Shown here: positions 1 through 11,288 of the stretch, piece by piece
Numbering within the stretch: the stretch's first letter is position 1
Layout: every line of letters begins with the position of its first letter
Origin: Cepaea nemoralis
Taxonomy: Eukaryota; Mollusca; Gastropoda; Stylommatophora; Helicidae
Direction: 5' to 3'
Length of the DNA stretch: 64,000 bases
Assembly: GCA_014155875.1 (NCBI GenBank)
Contig: JACEFZ010001381.1
Coordinates: 235,001-299,000 of the forward strand
Position numbers and translations under genes: made by a program
The notes under the pieces: model-generated
What the model saw: only the letters and a program-made list of their open reading frames with translations
The model's database searches: none
What the model was told of the DNA's origin: nothing

Positions 1-457
1 AACACATTAGTGGACGATATAGAAGACGAACACATTTCAGCCACAGTCATTAACCAAACAGAAGAAGATGGCTTTGAATTACCAGTACCGACGGTACTAC
101 TCCAAGAACACGAAAAGATCCTTCATCCTATCTTGTATTTGAGCCGTAAGCTTACCACAGCTGAATCACGGTATGATGTGTCTCAGGTGGAAGCTCTCGC
201 TATTGTATATTGTATAACTAAGCTTCATACATACTTGGCTGGAACTCACTTCATTATAGAGACCGACAACTCCCCCCCTTTTAATTATGGAGAAAGGTCA
301 GCCGAAAAACAACAGAATCTATCGCTGAGCTTTGATTCTCCAGAATTACTCCTTCAGCATTAAACACATTAAAGGAAGTAATAATAACCTTGCAGACCTT
401 TTGACGAGGCCATCAGGTATTGAAGTGATGGAGAAGGCAGATGTAGCACTGCCATAG
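1..457 (+). pseudogene. Ty3/gypsy polyprotein remnant, RNase H end
   Basis: The translation from position 10 carries the C-terminal half of a Ty3/gypsy RNase H domain. Visible motifs are ILHPILYLSRKL, the SRYDVSQVEALAIVY helix and the FIIETDN strand. The frame is lost near 290, and the connector typical of these polyproteins (NNLADLLTRPSG) resumes in another frame at about 380-420. The left side runs off the window, so RT and protease cannot be assessed. No integrase follows. This is an old, frameshifted fragment, distinct from the element at 2514-11288. Confidence 0.8.
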
Positions 458-612
458 GTATCTGCATTAAGCACTAAGTAGCTCACATATGTACTGTGCT
501 AGCAGTGGTAAAAGATAAGACAATGTAAATATTAACACGTGAACTTACCACGAAATCTAGTAATGCCATATACCAAGTACATTACATTTATAGAGTCTAC
601 TAGGACATATAA

Positions 613-1293
613 GACGGAATGGCTAAAAACTCTGGCCACATACAAATAGATAATATGACCATTAAAAGAACGGAAACATACAAATACCTGGGTACAATCT
701 TCAACTGCTCCAACATCATAAGGGAAGAAATACAAACTAGAATCAACTCTGGAAATAAGATATACTATGCACTACAACATCTACTAAAATCAAAGGCGCT
801 ATCTCGTAACACCAAAATCACAATATACAAAACACTGATCAGACCAGTGGTGCTGTATGGCTCTGAAACCTGGAGTACAACGAAAGGAGACGAAGCCTTG
901 TTACAAACCTTTGAGAACAAAATTTTAAGACGCATCTTTGGACCCATTAGGGATACACAAAGTGGAGAGTGGAAAAGAAGAAGTAACAAAGACATTTATG
1001 ATTTGTTTAAGTCCCCGCTAATCACTGGTATCATGAAGGCTAATAGACTACAATGGCTGGGGCATATAGAAAGAATGGAAGATAATAGGGAAACAAAACT
1101 CGCTTACACTCAGGAAATAAATGACCGTAGACCCCGAGGTAGACCAAGAAGGCGGTGGAGAGATAATATACATACAGACCTACAAGCACTTGGAATCAAC
1201 GACTGGCAAGAGAAGGTCCACCAGAGAGACGAATGGAGACAGATTGTATTTGCAGCAAAGAACCTCAATGGCTCGGAATGCTGAAGAAGAAGA
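613..1293 (+). mobile_element. 5'-truncated LINE (family L-A), copy 1, with 14-bp TSD
   Basis: An open frame from 619 to 1284 (221 residues) encodes the region after the RT catalytic core of a non-LTR retrotransposon: YKYLGTIF, then LIRPVVLYGSETW, LRRIFGPIRD, LQWLGHIERMED and a basic RPRGRPRRRWRDN segment. The 3' end is a short GAAGAAGAAG tail. The insert is bracketed by a 14-bp direct repeat ACTAGGACATATAA at 599-612 and 1294-1307, which is the signature of target-primed integration. The open frame and perfect TSD indicate a fairly recent insertion. A second copy lies at 60343-60796. The clade (RTE-, L1- or Jockey-like) cannot be fixed from this C-terminal part. Confidence 0.9.
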
Positions 1294-1307
1294 ACTAGGA
1301 CATATAA

Positions 1308-2513
1308 ACTGTGATACTATGGTGAACATATTGTGATACGCTATAGAGTCACTTAGAGTGCAGTTAACATTGTATATAGACGATTGTAAGGAAGAACCCA
1401 GAGGAACGACACATCGTGATCACCATCGCCTGGACCTACAATTAGTTAGTGAGTTTAGTGATTGTATAACATGTCTGTGCATATAACATGTATGTAATAT
1501 AATTAGTATAGTATTTTAATGAGGTTGCATTAAAGCTATTGAGTGGTTCATTGTAGTAGAACTAGTAGTAATAGAAGAAACACTAATATTCCAACTGTGA
1601 GCTTATTTAAAACAATTGCAGCTATATTATTATCTAATTAGATTAGACACCTTTACAGTAGAGTTATAGTTATAAATGTATATTTTATGTATATTTAGAT
1701 AATTAGATTAGATTAAATAGTTCTCTATTGAGACTACTACCAATGAAGCCAATTAAAACGGCGAGGTAATATATTTAGATTGAGTTAGAAATAAAATAGA
1801 TTAATTTAGAAATAGATTTAGAAACATTGATATTAATTTATTTAAGAGAACTAACACATTTTTCTTAAAGTGTTTAATTTAGTTACTTACCTTCCCTTAG
1901 AAACATCCATATATTGATAGTTTATTTAATTATATACTTAGATTTAACATCAGTCATTATTCACTTACTTAAATTATCTTGTTTATTACAATTATTAGTT
2001 GCATTATTTAATTTAATAACATCCTCTATTTATTTAATAACATATTTTTTTACTTTACATCATAAACCAACATTTAGTTAACTTACTTCCCTTAGTAGTT
2101 ATTTTTTTAAACTTAGATTATAGACCTTAGTTAGTTTCTTAAGTATCATGGTGTAGAATGATAGTAACGTTAGACACCGTCAATTTATTGACTGGTATAA
2201 CCAATTAGACATTAGATTAGTTAGAAACATTTACATTTAGTTAGCTTTCACTGTATTGCCTTATCCAACACATTCAAAATTGTATATAACAAAGTGATAG
2301 AGACATCTACTTTATTTTCGGCTCCGTATTGTTTAAAACGAGCCCATTTTAATTTTTCATTACAAAAACATTTTTAAAAATTGACAATGTGCGAGAAAGT
2401 GAAGAATGAGATGAGTAAACGGACGAATGAGAGAAGTAAAATATTGGAATGAATATTTGTGCATTTTTTCGCACACATGTGTTTTTATGACTCGTCCGCG
2501 TCCTCTGTGTAAC
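1308..2513. other. AT-rich stretch without a recognisable gene
   Basis: Very AT-rich DNA with many TTAG/TTTA runs and no open frame of note. It probably includes flanking remains of the older gypsy element that the LINE at 613-1293 entered. I see no LTR pair or terminal repeat here. Confidence 0.5.
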
Positions 2514-2776
2514 TGTAACAGAGTACCATCTCTGTTAATAGTTTAAGAGGGATTGATGTGCAAAGAATAGGCACGGTTGAGCATCCTAGGAGGACGCTCA
2601 AGCCGTGACGCGGGGCTTAGGGAAGTTAGTTACAGCCTGAATCTCAGATAGTCAACATCGATTGTATTATATCCAAACATCATGTAACCTGTTTTATACA
2701 TTTGGACTTATTTCATTAAATAAACCTATTGAAGCTACAACCGGGACTCCGCTCATTACTTGTTTACTCTGTTATA
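2514..2776 (+). repeat. G1 5' LTR
   Basis: Starts TGTAACAGAG and ends CTCTGTTATA, a 10-bp terminal inverted repeat with one mismatch where a canonical CA end has become TA. The sequence recurs at 11027-11288 with a few differences. It contains an inner palindromic stretch around the GAGCATCCTAGGAGGACGCTC segment. Confidence 0.92.
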
Positions 2777-3892
2777 AGAGTAAAATTGGAGCCGCTTAAC
2801 CAGGATTCTGGACTTAGCTGTCGCGGACGCAATGTGAAGTACTAAGAAACAGCAGAGCACAGCGGAGAACTTTTATTGAACACCTTTCTCAGCTTGCTAC
2901 GACAAAAACATATGATGTTAATGAGTGAATCTAGAATCTTGTTAGAAGGGGTAATCAAAAGATCCAGACCAGACCACCTTATTAAGGCTTGCAACTTACA
3001 ATAGAACAAGCGTTTTTTCGGCCAGTTGATTGGAGCCGCCATACATATTGAAATGAATTGTTAGATGGAGCTACCATCTACCATCGTGAGCTGTTTGTCA
3101 GAATCGTAGGCTGTTTATTATCGTGCTCTGGAGTGACCGAACTGTTGTCACTATGCTGTGAGTTTTGACCTGCCGTCATTGCAGCCGTTGGTTGACCTTG
3201 CTTGTCTGAAGGTCACTTGCTTACTGAAGGACTGAAGAAATTTTTCTGCTCTCAAAATATAAAACAGCCGCAACTAACTTGAAACTACATCGAGATGTCA
3301 TGAAGAATGCGATTTACTTGCTTTGGTCTCTTTGGACGCGGGTGGGCATAATGGTTGCCGTCCTGCTGAAGAGGGGACCCTAATTAAATCGCTTCGTTTA
3401 TCTTGAGCCGTTTCAAATCTAGACGTGCCCTTTTTCGGGTGAAGACCAGACGTGCCCTTTTTTCGGGTGAAAAGAAGCCACAATTCCGATGTGTCCGACA
3501 ATGGGTGAAATAGAGAGTCCAGAGATGGTCCTTTTGCTGTGATGGAGTAGAGGAACACGACACACTCGTTTTTTTTGGTGAGGCCTACAGTGCTCAACCA
3601 TAATCCTCGGCCGACGTAGTAAGACTTACTTTCCGCTTGGACTCATGGAAGATATGGCTGAAATATATACGGTATTTAGGATAATTAAGGTTTAACCAAT
3701 ATAAAATAACATGCTGTGTTAGTTAAAATTGATTACTTAATTTGAACGCTTAATCTTTGTAAGAAGAACAGTTGCTTACGTCCCTTGTTTAGTTTAAATG
3801 GGCCTATACAATTGTTGATATTTATTAACTAAATTATTATAATTGTGAGTGTGCTTATATGAATTGAATAGTAAATTTGAGCATATTTCAGC
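2777..3892 (+). other. G1 untranslated leader
   Basis: About 1.1 kb between the 5' LTR and gag with no long sense frame. It holds a short direct duplication at about 3422-3471 in which GACGTGCCCTTTTT followed by CGGGTGAA occurs twice. Otherwise nothing is recognised. Confidence 0.5.
2787..2804 (+). promoter_or_regulatory. Candidate primer-binding site of G1
   Basis: TGGAGCCGCTTAACC begins about 10 bases after the 5' LTR. It starts with TGG, as expected for pairing with the 3' CCA of a tRNA. The matching tRNA cannot be named without a search. Confidence 0.5.
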
Positions 3893-4862
3893 ATGGCAGA
3901 AGAACAAGTTGCGTTAACACAGGTGTTAACTGGAGTAGGCACGGCAATAGGTAGACTCAACGCAGCAATAAAGCAACAAGGAATAGGAACAGAGATCGAA
4001 AAATTTAGTGGACAGGCGAAGGACTTTAAGAAGTGGATAACTTCGATAGAAAAACATGCATTCTTGGTGGCAGCAACGGATGAGGAGAAGATGAAAATTG
4101 CTTATCAGGCCACTGTTGCACCAGTTTCTGATCACATCAGAAGAAAATTAGAGGCTAGAGTGGATGAAACATGGGAGCAGTTCAAGGACGACTTAGGCAC
4201 ACAAGTATGCTGAAATCACAGATCCTCAGCATGCGTTTTCAGTGTTAAGACAATCCAAGCAAAACACTGGAGAAACTGTACAATTATTTAGTGATAGGTT
4301 GATTAACCTAGCTGAAGAAGCATTCCTGGGACAGAATGTACGAGGGGAGGAAGTGGAACGAATGTTGGTCGGGATTTTTGTAGATGGTATAAAGTCAGAT
4401 GGACTGAAATTTAAATTAATGAGAGAAAACCCTGAGAGATTATCACAAGCTGTGGATATAGCTGTACAGGAAGAGAATTTGAGACGAAGATTTAGACTGA
4501 GAGTAGGACGAGAAATAGGAACTAGTCGGGAAGATAGGATTGAAGAGCCCATGGAGATAGGACAAACAAGGTTCGGATGGAATAGAAGAGGAGGAATACA
4601 GACGTTGCAGGGAGGTAATGAAAATACTTATGATAGAAGAAGACAAATGAGAAATCCTATAAGAGAAACGGTAGGTAACACAAATATAGTCTGTTGGGGT
4701 TGTGGCCAACGCGGACACGTTTTTAGGTTCTGTGGTAACAGGCGTGCTCAGGCGAATACACAAAATAGAAATGTTAATAACAGATCAAATACGAATTTTG
4801 AAGGTAGACAGAGGAATTTTACAAGGCCAAGAACACAGGAAAACCGGAATCCCACCTATTGA
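3893..4862 (+). pseudogene. G1 gag, frameshifted
   Basis: Two open segments together make a Gag-type protein. The first (3893-4213, 106 residues) starts MAEEQVALTQ and ends prematurely. The second (4242-4862, in the next frame) carries the capsid end and a CCHC zinc knuckle CWGCGQRGHVFRFC (C-X2-C-X4-H-X4-C) near 4690-4731, followed by an Asn/Arg-rich nucleic-acid-binding tail. The break near 4205-4215 is a one-base shift. Gag would form the particle and package element RNA. The stop at 4860-4862 overlaps the protease frame, so ribosomal frameshifting may normally link gag to pol, although no classic slippery heptamer is obvious. Confidence 0.85.
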
Positions 4863-5305
4863 ATAGGACCTGCGGTAGGAGGGAAGATAACAAGGTCCCA
4901 AGATTTAAAGAATATTTTAATGACAAGTATGGGAGGACGAGTAGAAAGTGGTCTCAACTGGGTGAAATCAAACAATTTTCCATAAATAAAACGGACCCCA
5001 GTTCATGCATAATAAAAATAGGGAAATATAGAATTCGAACATTAATTGATTCGGGAGCTCAAGTTAGTGTAATCAAAGAAAGTTTTTTATACAAAATAAT
5101 AAAAAATTGCAAAATATTCAGGAGTCATGATAATCTTCACTCTGTTACAGGACAAAATTTAGAAGTAGTTGGTCAAACAATAATAAATCTCAAATTAGCA
5201 GGAATCAACGTAAGACATCTTTTTCATGTAGTTAAAGAGTTAAATAGGAACATGCTTATAGGTAGAGATTTCTTACTAAAAAATGGTGTAAGACTTTTTT
5301 TTTGA
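4859..5305 (+). CDS. G1 retroviral-type aspartic protease segment
   Basis: Open for 148 residues and overlapping the gag stop. The catalytic triplet sits in LIDSGAQVSVIKES (near residues 62-75), where a DSG replaces the commoner DTG. A second conserved segment, NMLIGRDFLLKNG, lies near the end and matches the C-terminal part of the retropepsin fold. The frame ends in a run of T at 5296-5304, immediately before the RT frame, consistent with a one-base indel in that homopolymer rather than a real terminus. Confidence 0.85.
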   Translation: MNRTCGRREDNKVPRFKEYFNDKYGRTSRKWSQLGEIKQFSINKTDPSSCIIKIGKYRIRTLIDSGAQVSVIKESFLYKIIKNCKIFRSHDNLHSVTGQNLEVVGQTIINLKLAGINVRHLFHVVKELNRNMLIGRDFLLKNGVRLFF

Positions 5306-7055
5306 TCTGCACAAATTAAGATTCAAAGGCGTGTATGTAGATTTAGAAGAGGACAAGCACATATCAGCACTGGTTAGAGTTAAAATGTCCACGACTTTAA
5401 AACCACAAACGGTTAATTTGATACAGGTGAAAGTGAAAAGAAATCTGTATTATTTAGTAGGACATACAGTTCGAATCACAGAATTACAAAGGGAGGTAAT
5501 AGATGAGCCTGGTCTAGAAGTTCCGGATGGAATAATGACATTAGATAAACACTTAACTTTTCCAGTAATGATTATTAACAACACAGGCAGGGAAATTAAA
5601 TTGTACAGAGGGTGTGTAATAGCCAAAGTAGAACATGATATTAACAGCGTATTAGCAACAGATAGAGTAGAAATGCCGAGAATGAATTATTCAGAAAGAA
5701 TTAACACCAGGAATAGACGTGGAAGAAGATGGAACAGGCGGAATGATGAATTGATCCATCCATTCAGAAAACATACATCTCAAAGATATTCGGTAGACAA
5801 AACAACAAGAGAACAAGAATTATTAGCACCATTAAAAGCTCCACCAGAAAATAAGGAAATATTACAAAAACTTGTAAAAGAGAATCAAGATGTTTTTGCA
5901 ATTAATGACTTAGAATTGGGGAAGACCAAAACAGTCACTATGGAAATAGATACTGGAGATCATCCACCAATTAGTTTGAAACCGTATAGAACTTCCTTAA
6001 GAAATAGAGAAATTGTCGAAAAGGCAATAGAAGATATGCTGAAAGCAGGAATAATAACAAGATCGAAGTCAGAATGGTCATCTCCGATCGTCATAGTGAC
6101 CAAGGCTGATGGTTCACATCGATTCTGCTGCGACTACAGGGCGTTGAACAAAATCACTAAGAATGTAGCTTACCCATTGCCGGTGATCGACGATATTTTA
6201 GGCTTACTTAATGGGTCTACCTTCTTCACTACATTGGATGCAAGGTCAGGATTTTGGTGTATACCTATGTCCCCAGATGCTCAAAAGAAAAGCGCTTTCT
6301 GTACACACGCAGGGTCTTACGAATTTTTACGAATGCCTTTTGGGGTCAAGACGGCGCCTTCTCATTATATGCTATTAATAAATCAAGTATTAGAAGGCAT
6401 GCAAAAGTTTGCATTAGCATACATAGATGACATCTTGATCTACACAGCAGAAGACGTTCAGGACCATCTGAAACATGTAAAATTAGTATTTGACAGATTA
6501 AAAATACATGATGTTAAATTGAAACTCAGTAAATGTGAATTTCTAAAAACAGAAACTAAGTACCTGGGATATATTATTGATAGAGAAGGAATTAAACTAG
6601 ATCAGGATAAAGTAAAAGCTATTAAAGAATTACCTCCTCCAACCAACGTTAAAGAAGTTCGTGCTTTTATCGGTACATGTGGGTACTATCGTCGTTTCAT
6701 TCCAGGTTTCTCAAAAATAGCAGAGCCCATCACTAACCTGACTGGCAAATACGCTAGATTTAAGTGGAATGATGAGTGTCAAAGAGCATTTGAGTTTTTT
6801 TTAAATAGCTTAACAGTAGTGCCACTATTGACACATCCAGATTTGGATAAACAGTTAATTTTGTATACAGACGCTTCAGATAATGCAATAGGAGCATGTT
6901 TAGCACAACCATATGAAGGAGAAAGATCAGGAATACCAGGAGTTAAGAATGAAAGACCAATTTATTTTTTGTCACACAAACTTAGTAAATCTCAGCGTAA
7001 ATGGTCTACTATAGAAAGAGGCATACACTATCCACTATGCTCTTCAGAAACTTAA
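5306..7055 (+). CDS. G1 reverse transcriptase and start of RNase H
   Basis: The 574-residue frame from 5331 holds a complete Ty3/gypsy RT: a connector with LKPYRTSLRNREIVEKAIED, WSSPIVIVTKADGSHRFCCD, YPLPVIDDILGLLNG, FFTTLDARSGFW, the catalytic box ALAYIDDILIYT, and thumb motifs VRAFIGTCGYYRRFIPGFS. RNase H follows with LILYTDASDNAIGACLAQ (first catalytic Asp). The frame is lost near 7020, just after the SHKLSKSQRKWSTIERG segment, by a small indel, and ends at 7055. This enzyme copies element RNA into DNA in the particle. Confidence 0.93.
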
Positions 7056-7596
7056 TTATTATTTACATAACGCCAATGTCATTATTAGAACTGACCACAT
7101 GCCTTTAAAATCTTTACTAGAAGCTCCAGTGCAGAAGAGAAAAATACAGACATGGGCGTTGAATTTGCAGGGGTACAACGCAAAGATAGAATACGTGGCA
7201 GGTAGGGACAACACCTGTGCAGATTTATTATCCAGAATCCCGTATCCAGAGACGTCAGGAAACACTGAGGATGAGGGTGAACCCGAAATAGACGACCGAA
7301 ACTGGCAAGTAAATATATTAGATTCTGCCATAATAAATAGAGAAGATTTTAGGAGTTTACCGTCGGATCAAGAATCTGAACCTAGAGCAGAAGACCCACA
7401 TTTAATGCAATTTAATATGAAAGAAGAACAAGAATTAGATCCGAAAGTTGTAGAAATAAAACAGAAATTGAACGAAACGGGTGAGAACAAGTATAAGAAG
7501 AATTATTTAGTCTTGCAGGATGACGATCAGTTATATTACGTGAATGAAAGAAGCGAACAGTTGAGAAAATACATTTCCAAAACATTTGGAAATTGA
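7056..7596 (+). pseudogene. G1 RNase H C-terminal part and connector, displaced frame
   Basis: In the frame used from 7099 the protein continues with the RNase H end (RTDHMPLKSLLEAP) and the WALNLQGYNAKIEYVAGRDN and CADLLSRIP segment that links RNase H to integrase. The bases before 7099 also read as RNase H in this frame back to about 7020. The frame closes at 7596 by another one-base shift just before the integrase zinc finger. Confidence 0.85.
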
Positions 7597-9229
7597 GATT
7601 CTAAAAGCATATCATGATGAGAATGGTCATCTTGGTCGTGATAAGTTAGTAAAAACACTCAATAATAAATATTATTGGCCGAACTTATTTAAAACTGCTT
7701 GTAAATACGTCGGTGCGTGTGAGAAGTGTAGATTAAGGAATATGAAAACGATCAAATGTCCATTACAGGATACAGACATTCCTCAGTTTCCTATGCAGAA
7801 AATCAGTTTAGATATATCAGGTCCTCACCCTAGAACACTATCAGGCAATGTATATTTACTTCATATCGTGGATAACTATAGTCTGTGGCCGGAAATTTAT
7901 GCAATTCCGGATAAAAGCGCGGATACCATCATTAATATTTTTCTACAGGAGTACATACCAAGATTTAGTTGCCCACAGACCATACTCACAGATAATGGTA
8001 AGGAGTTTGTGAACAAGAAGTTCGAAAAGTTATTACAGGATTTGAATATAAACCATATAAAAACTTCATATTATAGACCTTCTTCAAATGCAAAAAATGA
8101 GAGACAACATCGAACATTATATAACATAGTAGCAAAAATTATCGAGGAACATGAAAAAGATTGGGACCTTTTCTTAGGACCTGCATTAAGCGCGATACGC
8201 ACAAATCAAAATGAGGGGACAAGCTTTTCACCATTTTATCTATTGCACGGAAGAGAGCCTATTCTCCCAATTGACAATCTGTTAAAACCAAGACGTAAAT
8301 ATATGGGGGAGGATTTTCAGGAAGTTATAATACAAGAGATGCACAAAGCGCATGTAAGGTTAAGAAACAATATAATTAAAGCCAGAGAAAGACACAAAAG
8401 GTACGCAAACAAAAATACACAATTACAGGAATTTAAAGTTGGTGATAGAGTTTATTATAAGAAGCATAGGAGAAACTACAAATTTGATGCTCATTGGGTT
8501 CCAGGTTATTATATTTTAGAAAAGCTAGGTAATGTATCATACACTATAAAAAATCAAATCACAGGACATGTAGCACGATCGCACGTAGAACACTTAAGAA
8601 GAGATAATGAAGATAGGATAAATAATAACAATAATAATTATTATTATTCAGACGGATATTCAGATGGACAACTCGTCAGAAGAGCTAAGTATACAATAAC
8701 CCCAGATTTTGGAAAAGATCCGATACAAAGTCAATTAATAACAACACCAGTTTACGATGATACTTGTGAACAGGCAGAGACAATACCGAAAACTTTGATG
8801 AAAGAAGAAAGGAATACGTATGATGGTAGTTATGATAGTGTGGAATCTATGGAAGAAGAGGTAAACGCTCCATTTAAAAATACTAGACAAGCAGTGAAAA
8901 GGAGAATAGAAAGACAGAGAGAAAGAGAAGTGAAAAGACAGAGGAGAATTAGAGAAAATTCATCAAGCGATGATGAAATGCCATTACTAGAAAGATCGTT
9001 AAGAAACAATGATAGACAAATTAGATTAGATATAGAAAGGAAAAAATTAGCGGCTGCTAGCAACAGACATACAGATGAAGAAGAAGGGATGAATGAAAAT
9101 TCAGAATCTAATAAAGATAGTAGCATGAACGAAAATATTTCTCCACGAGGGGATGAAGATATTGATGTGGAGATGGCACTTATACAGAAAAATCTAGATT
9201 TACTGAGGAAATGGAGGTATGGGAAATAA
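7586..9229 (+). CDS. G1 integrase with long charged tail
   Basis: 547 residues. The N-terminal H2C2 zinc finger spans about residues 9-50 (HDENGHLGRDKL to CEKCRLRN). The catalytic core shows DISGPHPRT (first Asp), ILTDNGKEFVNKKF (second Asp) and a later Glu in the PSSNAKNERQHR region. A GPF/chromo-like C-terminal region follows (VGDRVYYKKHRRNYKFDAHW, then GHVARSHVEHLR). The last ~180 residues are very rich in Glu, Arg and Asn, with no recognised domain. It inserts element DNA into the genome. The 5' end of this frame is joined to RNase H through a frameshift near 7575. Confidence 0.92.
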   Translation: MEIEILKAYHDENGHLGRDKLVKTLNNKYYWPNLFKTACKYVGACEKCRLRNMKTIKCPLQDTDIPQFPMQKISLDISGPHPRTLSGNVYLLHIVDNYSLWPEIYAIPDKSADTIINIFLQEYIPRFSCPQTILTDNGKEFVNKKFEKLLQDLNINHIKTSYYRPSSNAKNERQHRTLYNIVAKIIEEHEKDWDLFLGPALSAIRTNQNEGTSFSPFYLLHGREPILPIDNLLKPRRKYMGEDFQEVIIQEMHKAHVRLRNNIIKARERHKRYANKNTQLQEFKVGDRVYYKKHRRNYKFDAHWVPGYYILEKLGNVSYTIKNQITGHVARSHVEHLRRDNEDRINNNNNNYYYSDGYSDGQLVRRAKYTITPDFGKDPIQSQLITTPVYDDTCEQAETIPKTLMKEERNTYDGSYDSVESMEEEVNAPFKNTRQAVKRRIERQREREVKRQRRIRENSSSDDEMPLLERSLRNNDRQIRLDIERKKLAAASNRHTDEEEGMNENSESNKDSSMNENISPRGDEDIDVEMALIQKNLDLLRKWRYGK

Positions 9230-11011
9230 ATTGATAGAAAATGCAGCAGGTAGCAGGATGAAAATTTGGTGGTTTAAAGAGGAAATTGATAATTGAGGAA
9301 ATACGGTAACTGTGTATTACAGGTGATTTATAGAGACAGAGAGTTAGCTTAATTAATAGTTGTGGTGAATTGTCTTGAGGAGGAGACATGAGGTTGCATA
9401 TTTTGGTGATAAGTTAGATAATATGGATGTAAATTCTCGTGTATTTTTATTATCATTTGATTTTGAGATTTGACTTGTTGAGTTTTCTTAATAGATAAAT
9501 AATTTATTGTTAGTCCGTAAAAGTGACTAACAATGGATAGGATGTATGTCATATTATTTTGAATAATGTCCTTCTTTGAATTGGTTGATTACCTTTATTT
9601 AATATGAGGGGAATGAAAATTGTTTTTAAAAAACGTTGGGGGGTATGATATCCTGTTTTGACTTCGTTTTGGTTGGCTCACGAATTATGAATTTAGTTGA
9701 ATTGTCTTGCATATTGAATAGTATTTACCCTTGTTTACAAATGAGTTGAAAATTGTTAAAAATTTTGTTCACAAGTATTACTGGTTTGTTTAGAATAAAG
9801 AGTAATAAGACAGGGCCTTATTTGAAACCTTTCGTTCAGAAAATGGCAATCAAACGACTGTGGACTAGAAGAGAGACATATTTCCCTTGTGAGTAATAAG
9901 TTTTAGTAAACATGAGTATTATAAACTTCGGACTCATGAAAGTAAGAAGGCTGCTGCACCAGTCAGCATTAATGGTTGGAATATGGGAGGTTAATTGCAT
10001 AGTGTTTAGAAACACATGACATGTTTGGGTAACGGGGTTTTATGATGGATTGATGGATCCTACACAAATAAAAGGGTTCTGGGGAGTTGAAATAGGAGCT
10101 GCATTAAGTCAGCATTGATTGAAGGTATATGGATTGGATGCCATATTATATTGAGGAATAAACGTGACTAACGTCTATAGCGGGTGTAAAAAGAGGCTGT
10201 GATAGTTAGAAAATATAAGAAGCTGGTTAATGAAGAATTGATATAAAAGGGGCTGTAGATGGCAGTGCATATGATTTGCTACAGGGTAGATATGTATATA
10301 GGATGCTTGTCATGGAATGTGAGGGGGTAAATATAGGAGCTGTGATAAACAGCGTTAATTAATTGAAAATATATTCATAAGAAATGAACATTGTCAATAT
10401 TATTTTTATGGTTTCATGATTGAACATAACCTAGGTGGAATATGGTCAGCGGATGGCAGTACAAATATTAAGATTGAGTATATAAGAAAGAAATTTTAGA
10501 TCGACTTATTTTATAACAAACAGAAGATGAATTTTTAAAATTTTTATTTGTAAAAGTTTTTGCGTTTGCAAGAGAGATAAATGTGATTGCTTTTTGACTA
10601 CTTCTTTACACTTCATAACTGGGTGCGCACCCCATCTTTTCTGTCTATCCTGTGTTGTGTTGAGAGAGAATGAGAAGTTACATAATGCATGATAAGTTTC
10701 AAAGCATATACCAACCATTTTTATGAACATATGAAATGAAATATCCTTATGAACTATGTTTTTTTAATGAAACTTTGTAGACTCAGAAACGAAGAAGAAG
10801 TATCACTTCATCTATAACAGAACATAGCAGTTAGCTATAAGAGACAAGTGGAAAATTGGACTCGAAGGGTGTAGAAATAAAGTTCATTAGTTAAGAGGGA
10901 GTTAGTTTAAGGGGAGTTGGAGAAATAATATTGGGGTTAAAGTTTTAGTGAGCGAAAGAATAATTAGGATAAGTAGGTTAGGGATTAAGACTTTTGAAGA
11001 AAAGTCTTCTT
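9230..11011 (+). other. G1 long 3' noncoding region, no envelope
   Basis: About 1.8 kb between integrase and the polypurine tract with no open frame above ~75 residues on either strand. It contains at least three diverged copies of a short motif of the form GGAGCTG...TCAGCATT...TATATGG near 9950, 10097 and 10337. I see no signal peptide, membrane segment or fusion-type protein that would suggest an env gene. Confidence 0.55.
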
Positions 11012-11026
11012 AAAGAAAGGGAGGAC
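11012..11026 (+). promoter_or_regulatory. G1 polypurine tract
   Basis: AAAGAAAGGGAGGA immediately before the 3' LTR. This is the expected plus-strand DNA primer for reverse transcription. Confidence 0.8.
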
Positions 11027-11288
11027 TGTAACAGAGTACCATCTCTGTTAATAGTTTAAGAGGGATTGATGTGCAAAGAATAGGCACGGTTGAGCATCCT
11101 AGGAGGACGCTCAAGCCGTGTGCGGGGCTTAGGGGAGTTAGTTACAGCCTGGATCTCAGATAGTCAACATCGATTGTATTATATCCAAACATCATGTAAC
11201 CTGTTTTATACATTTGGACTTATTTAATTAAATAAACCTATTGAAGCTACAACCGGGACTCCGCTCATTACATGTTTACTCTGTTATA
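11027..11288 (+). repeat. G1 3' LTR
   Basis: Direct repeat of 2514-2776, starting TGTAACAGAG and ending CTCTGTTATA. Differences include GTGACGCGG against GTGTGCGG in the first third and a few single substitutions. Confidence 0.92.

Larger units (their letters stand above)
2514..11288 (+). mobile_element. Full-length Ty3/gypsy LTR retrotransposon (G1)
   Basis: Two near-identical LTRs (2514-2776 and 11027-11288) enclose a primer-binding-site candidate, gag, protease, RT, RNase H, integrase and a polypurine tract, in the order typical of Ty3/gypsy. The domain order, YIDD RT box and GPF-like integrase end place it in this superfamily; I do not assign a clade. The LTRs differ at roughly half a dozen positions, so the copy is neither brand new nor ancient. 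The coding region is interrupted by frameshifts near 4205, 5297, 7020 and 7575, in addition to the gag/pro overlap at 4859. No convincing target-site duplication is visible (GTAAC before, TAAAC after). No envelope gene is seen. Confidence 0.93.

Noticed and set aside
2509..2513. GTAAC as a target-site duplication for G1
   Set aside because: The 3' flank reads TAAAC; the match is too weak to claim.
9230..11011. Possible env gene of G1
   Set aside because: No open frame of useful length, signal peptide or membrane segment is visible in any frame.
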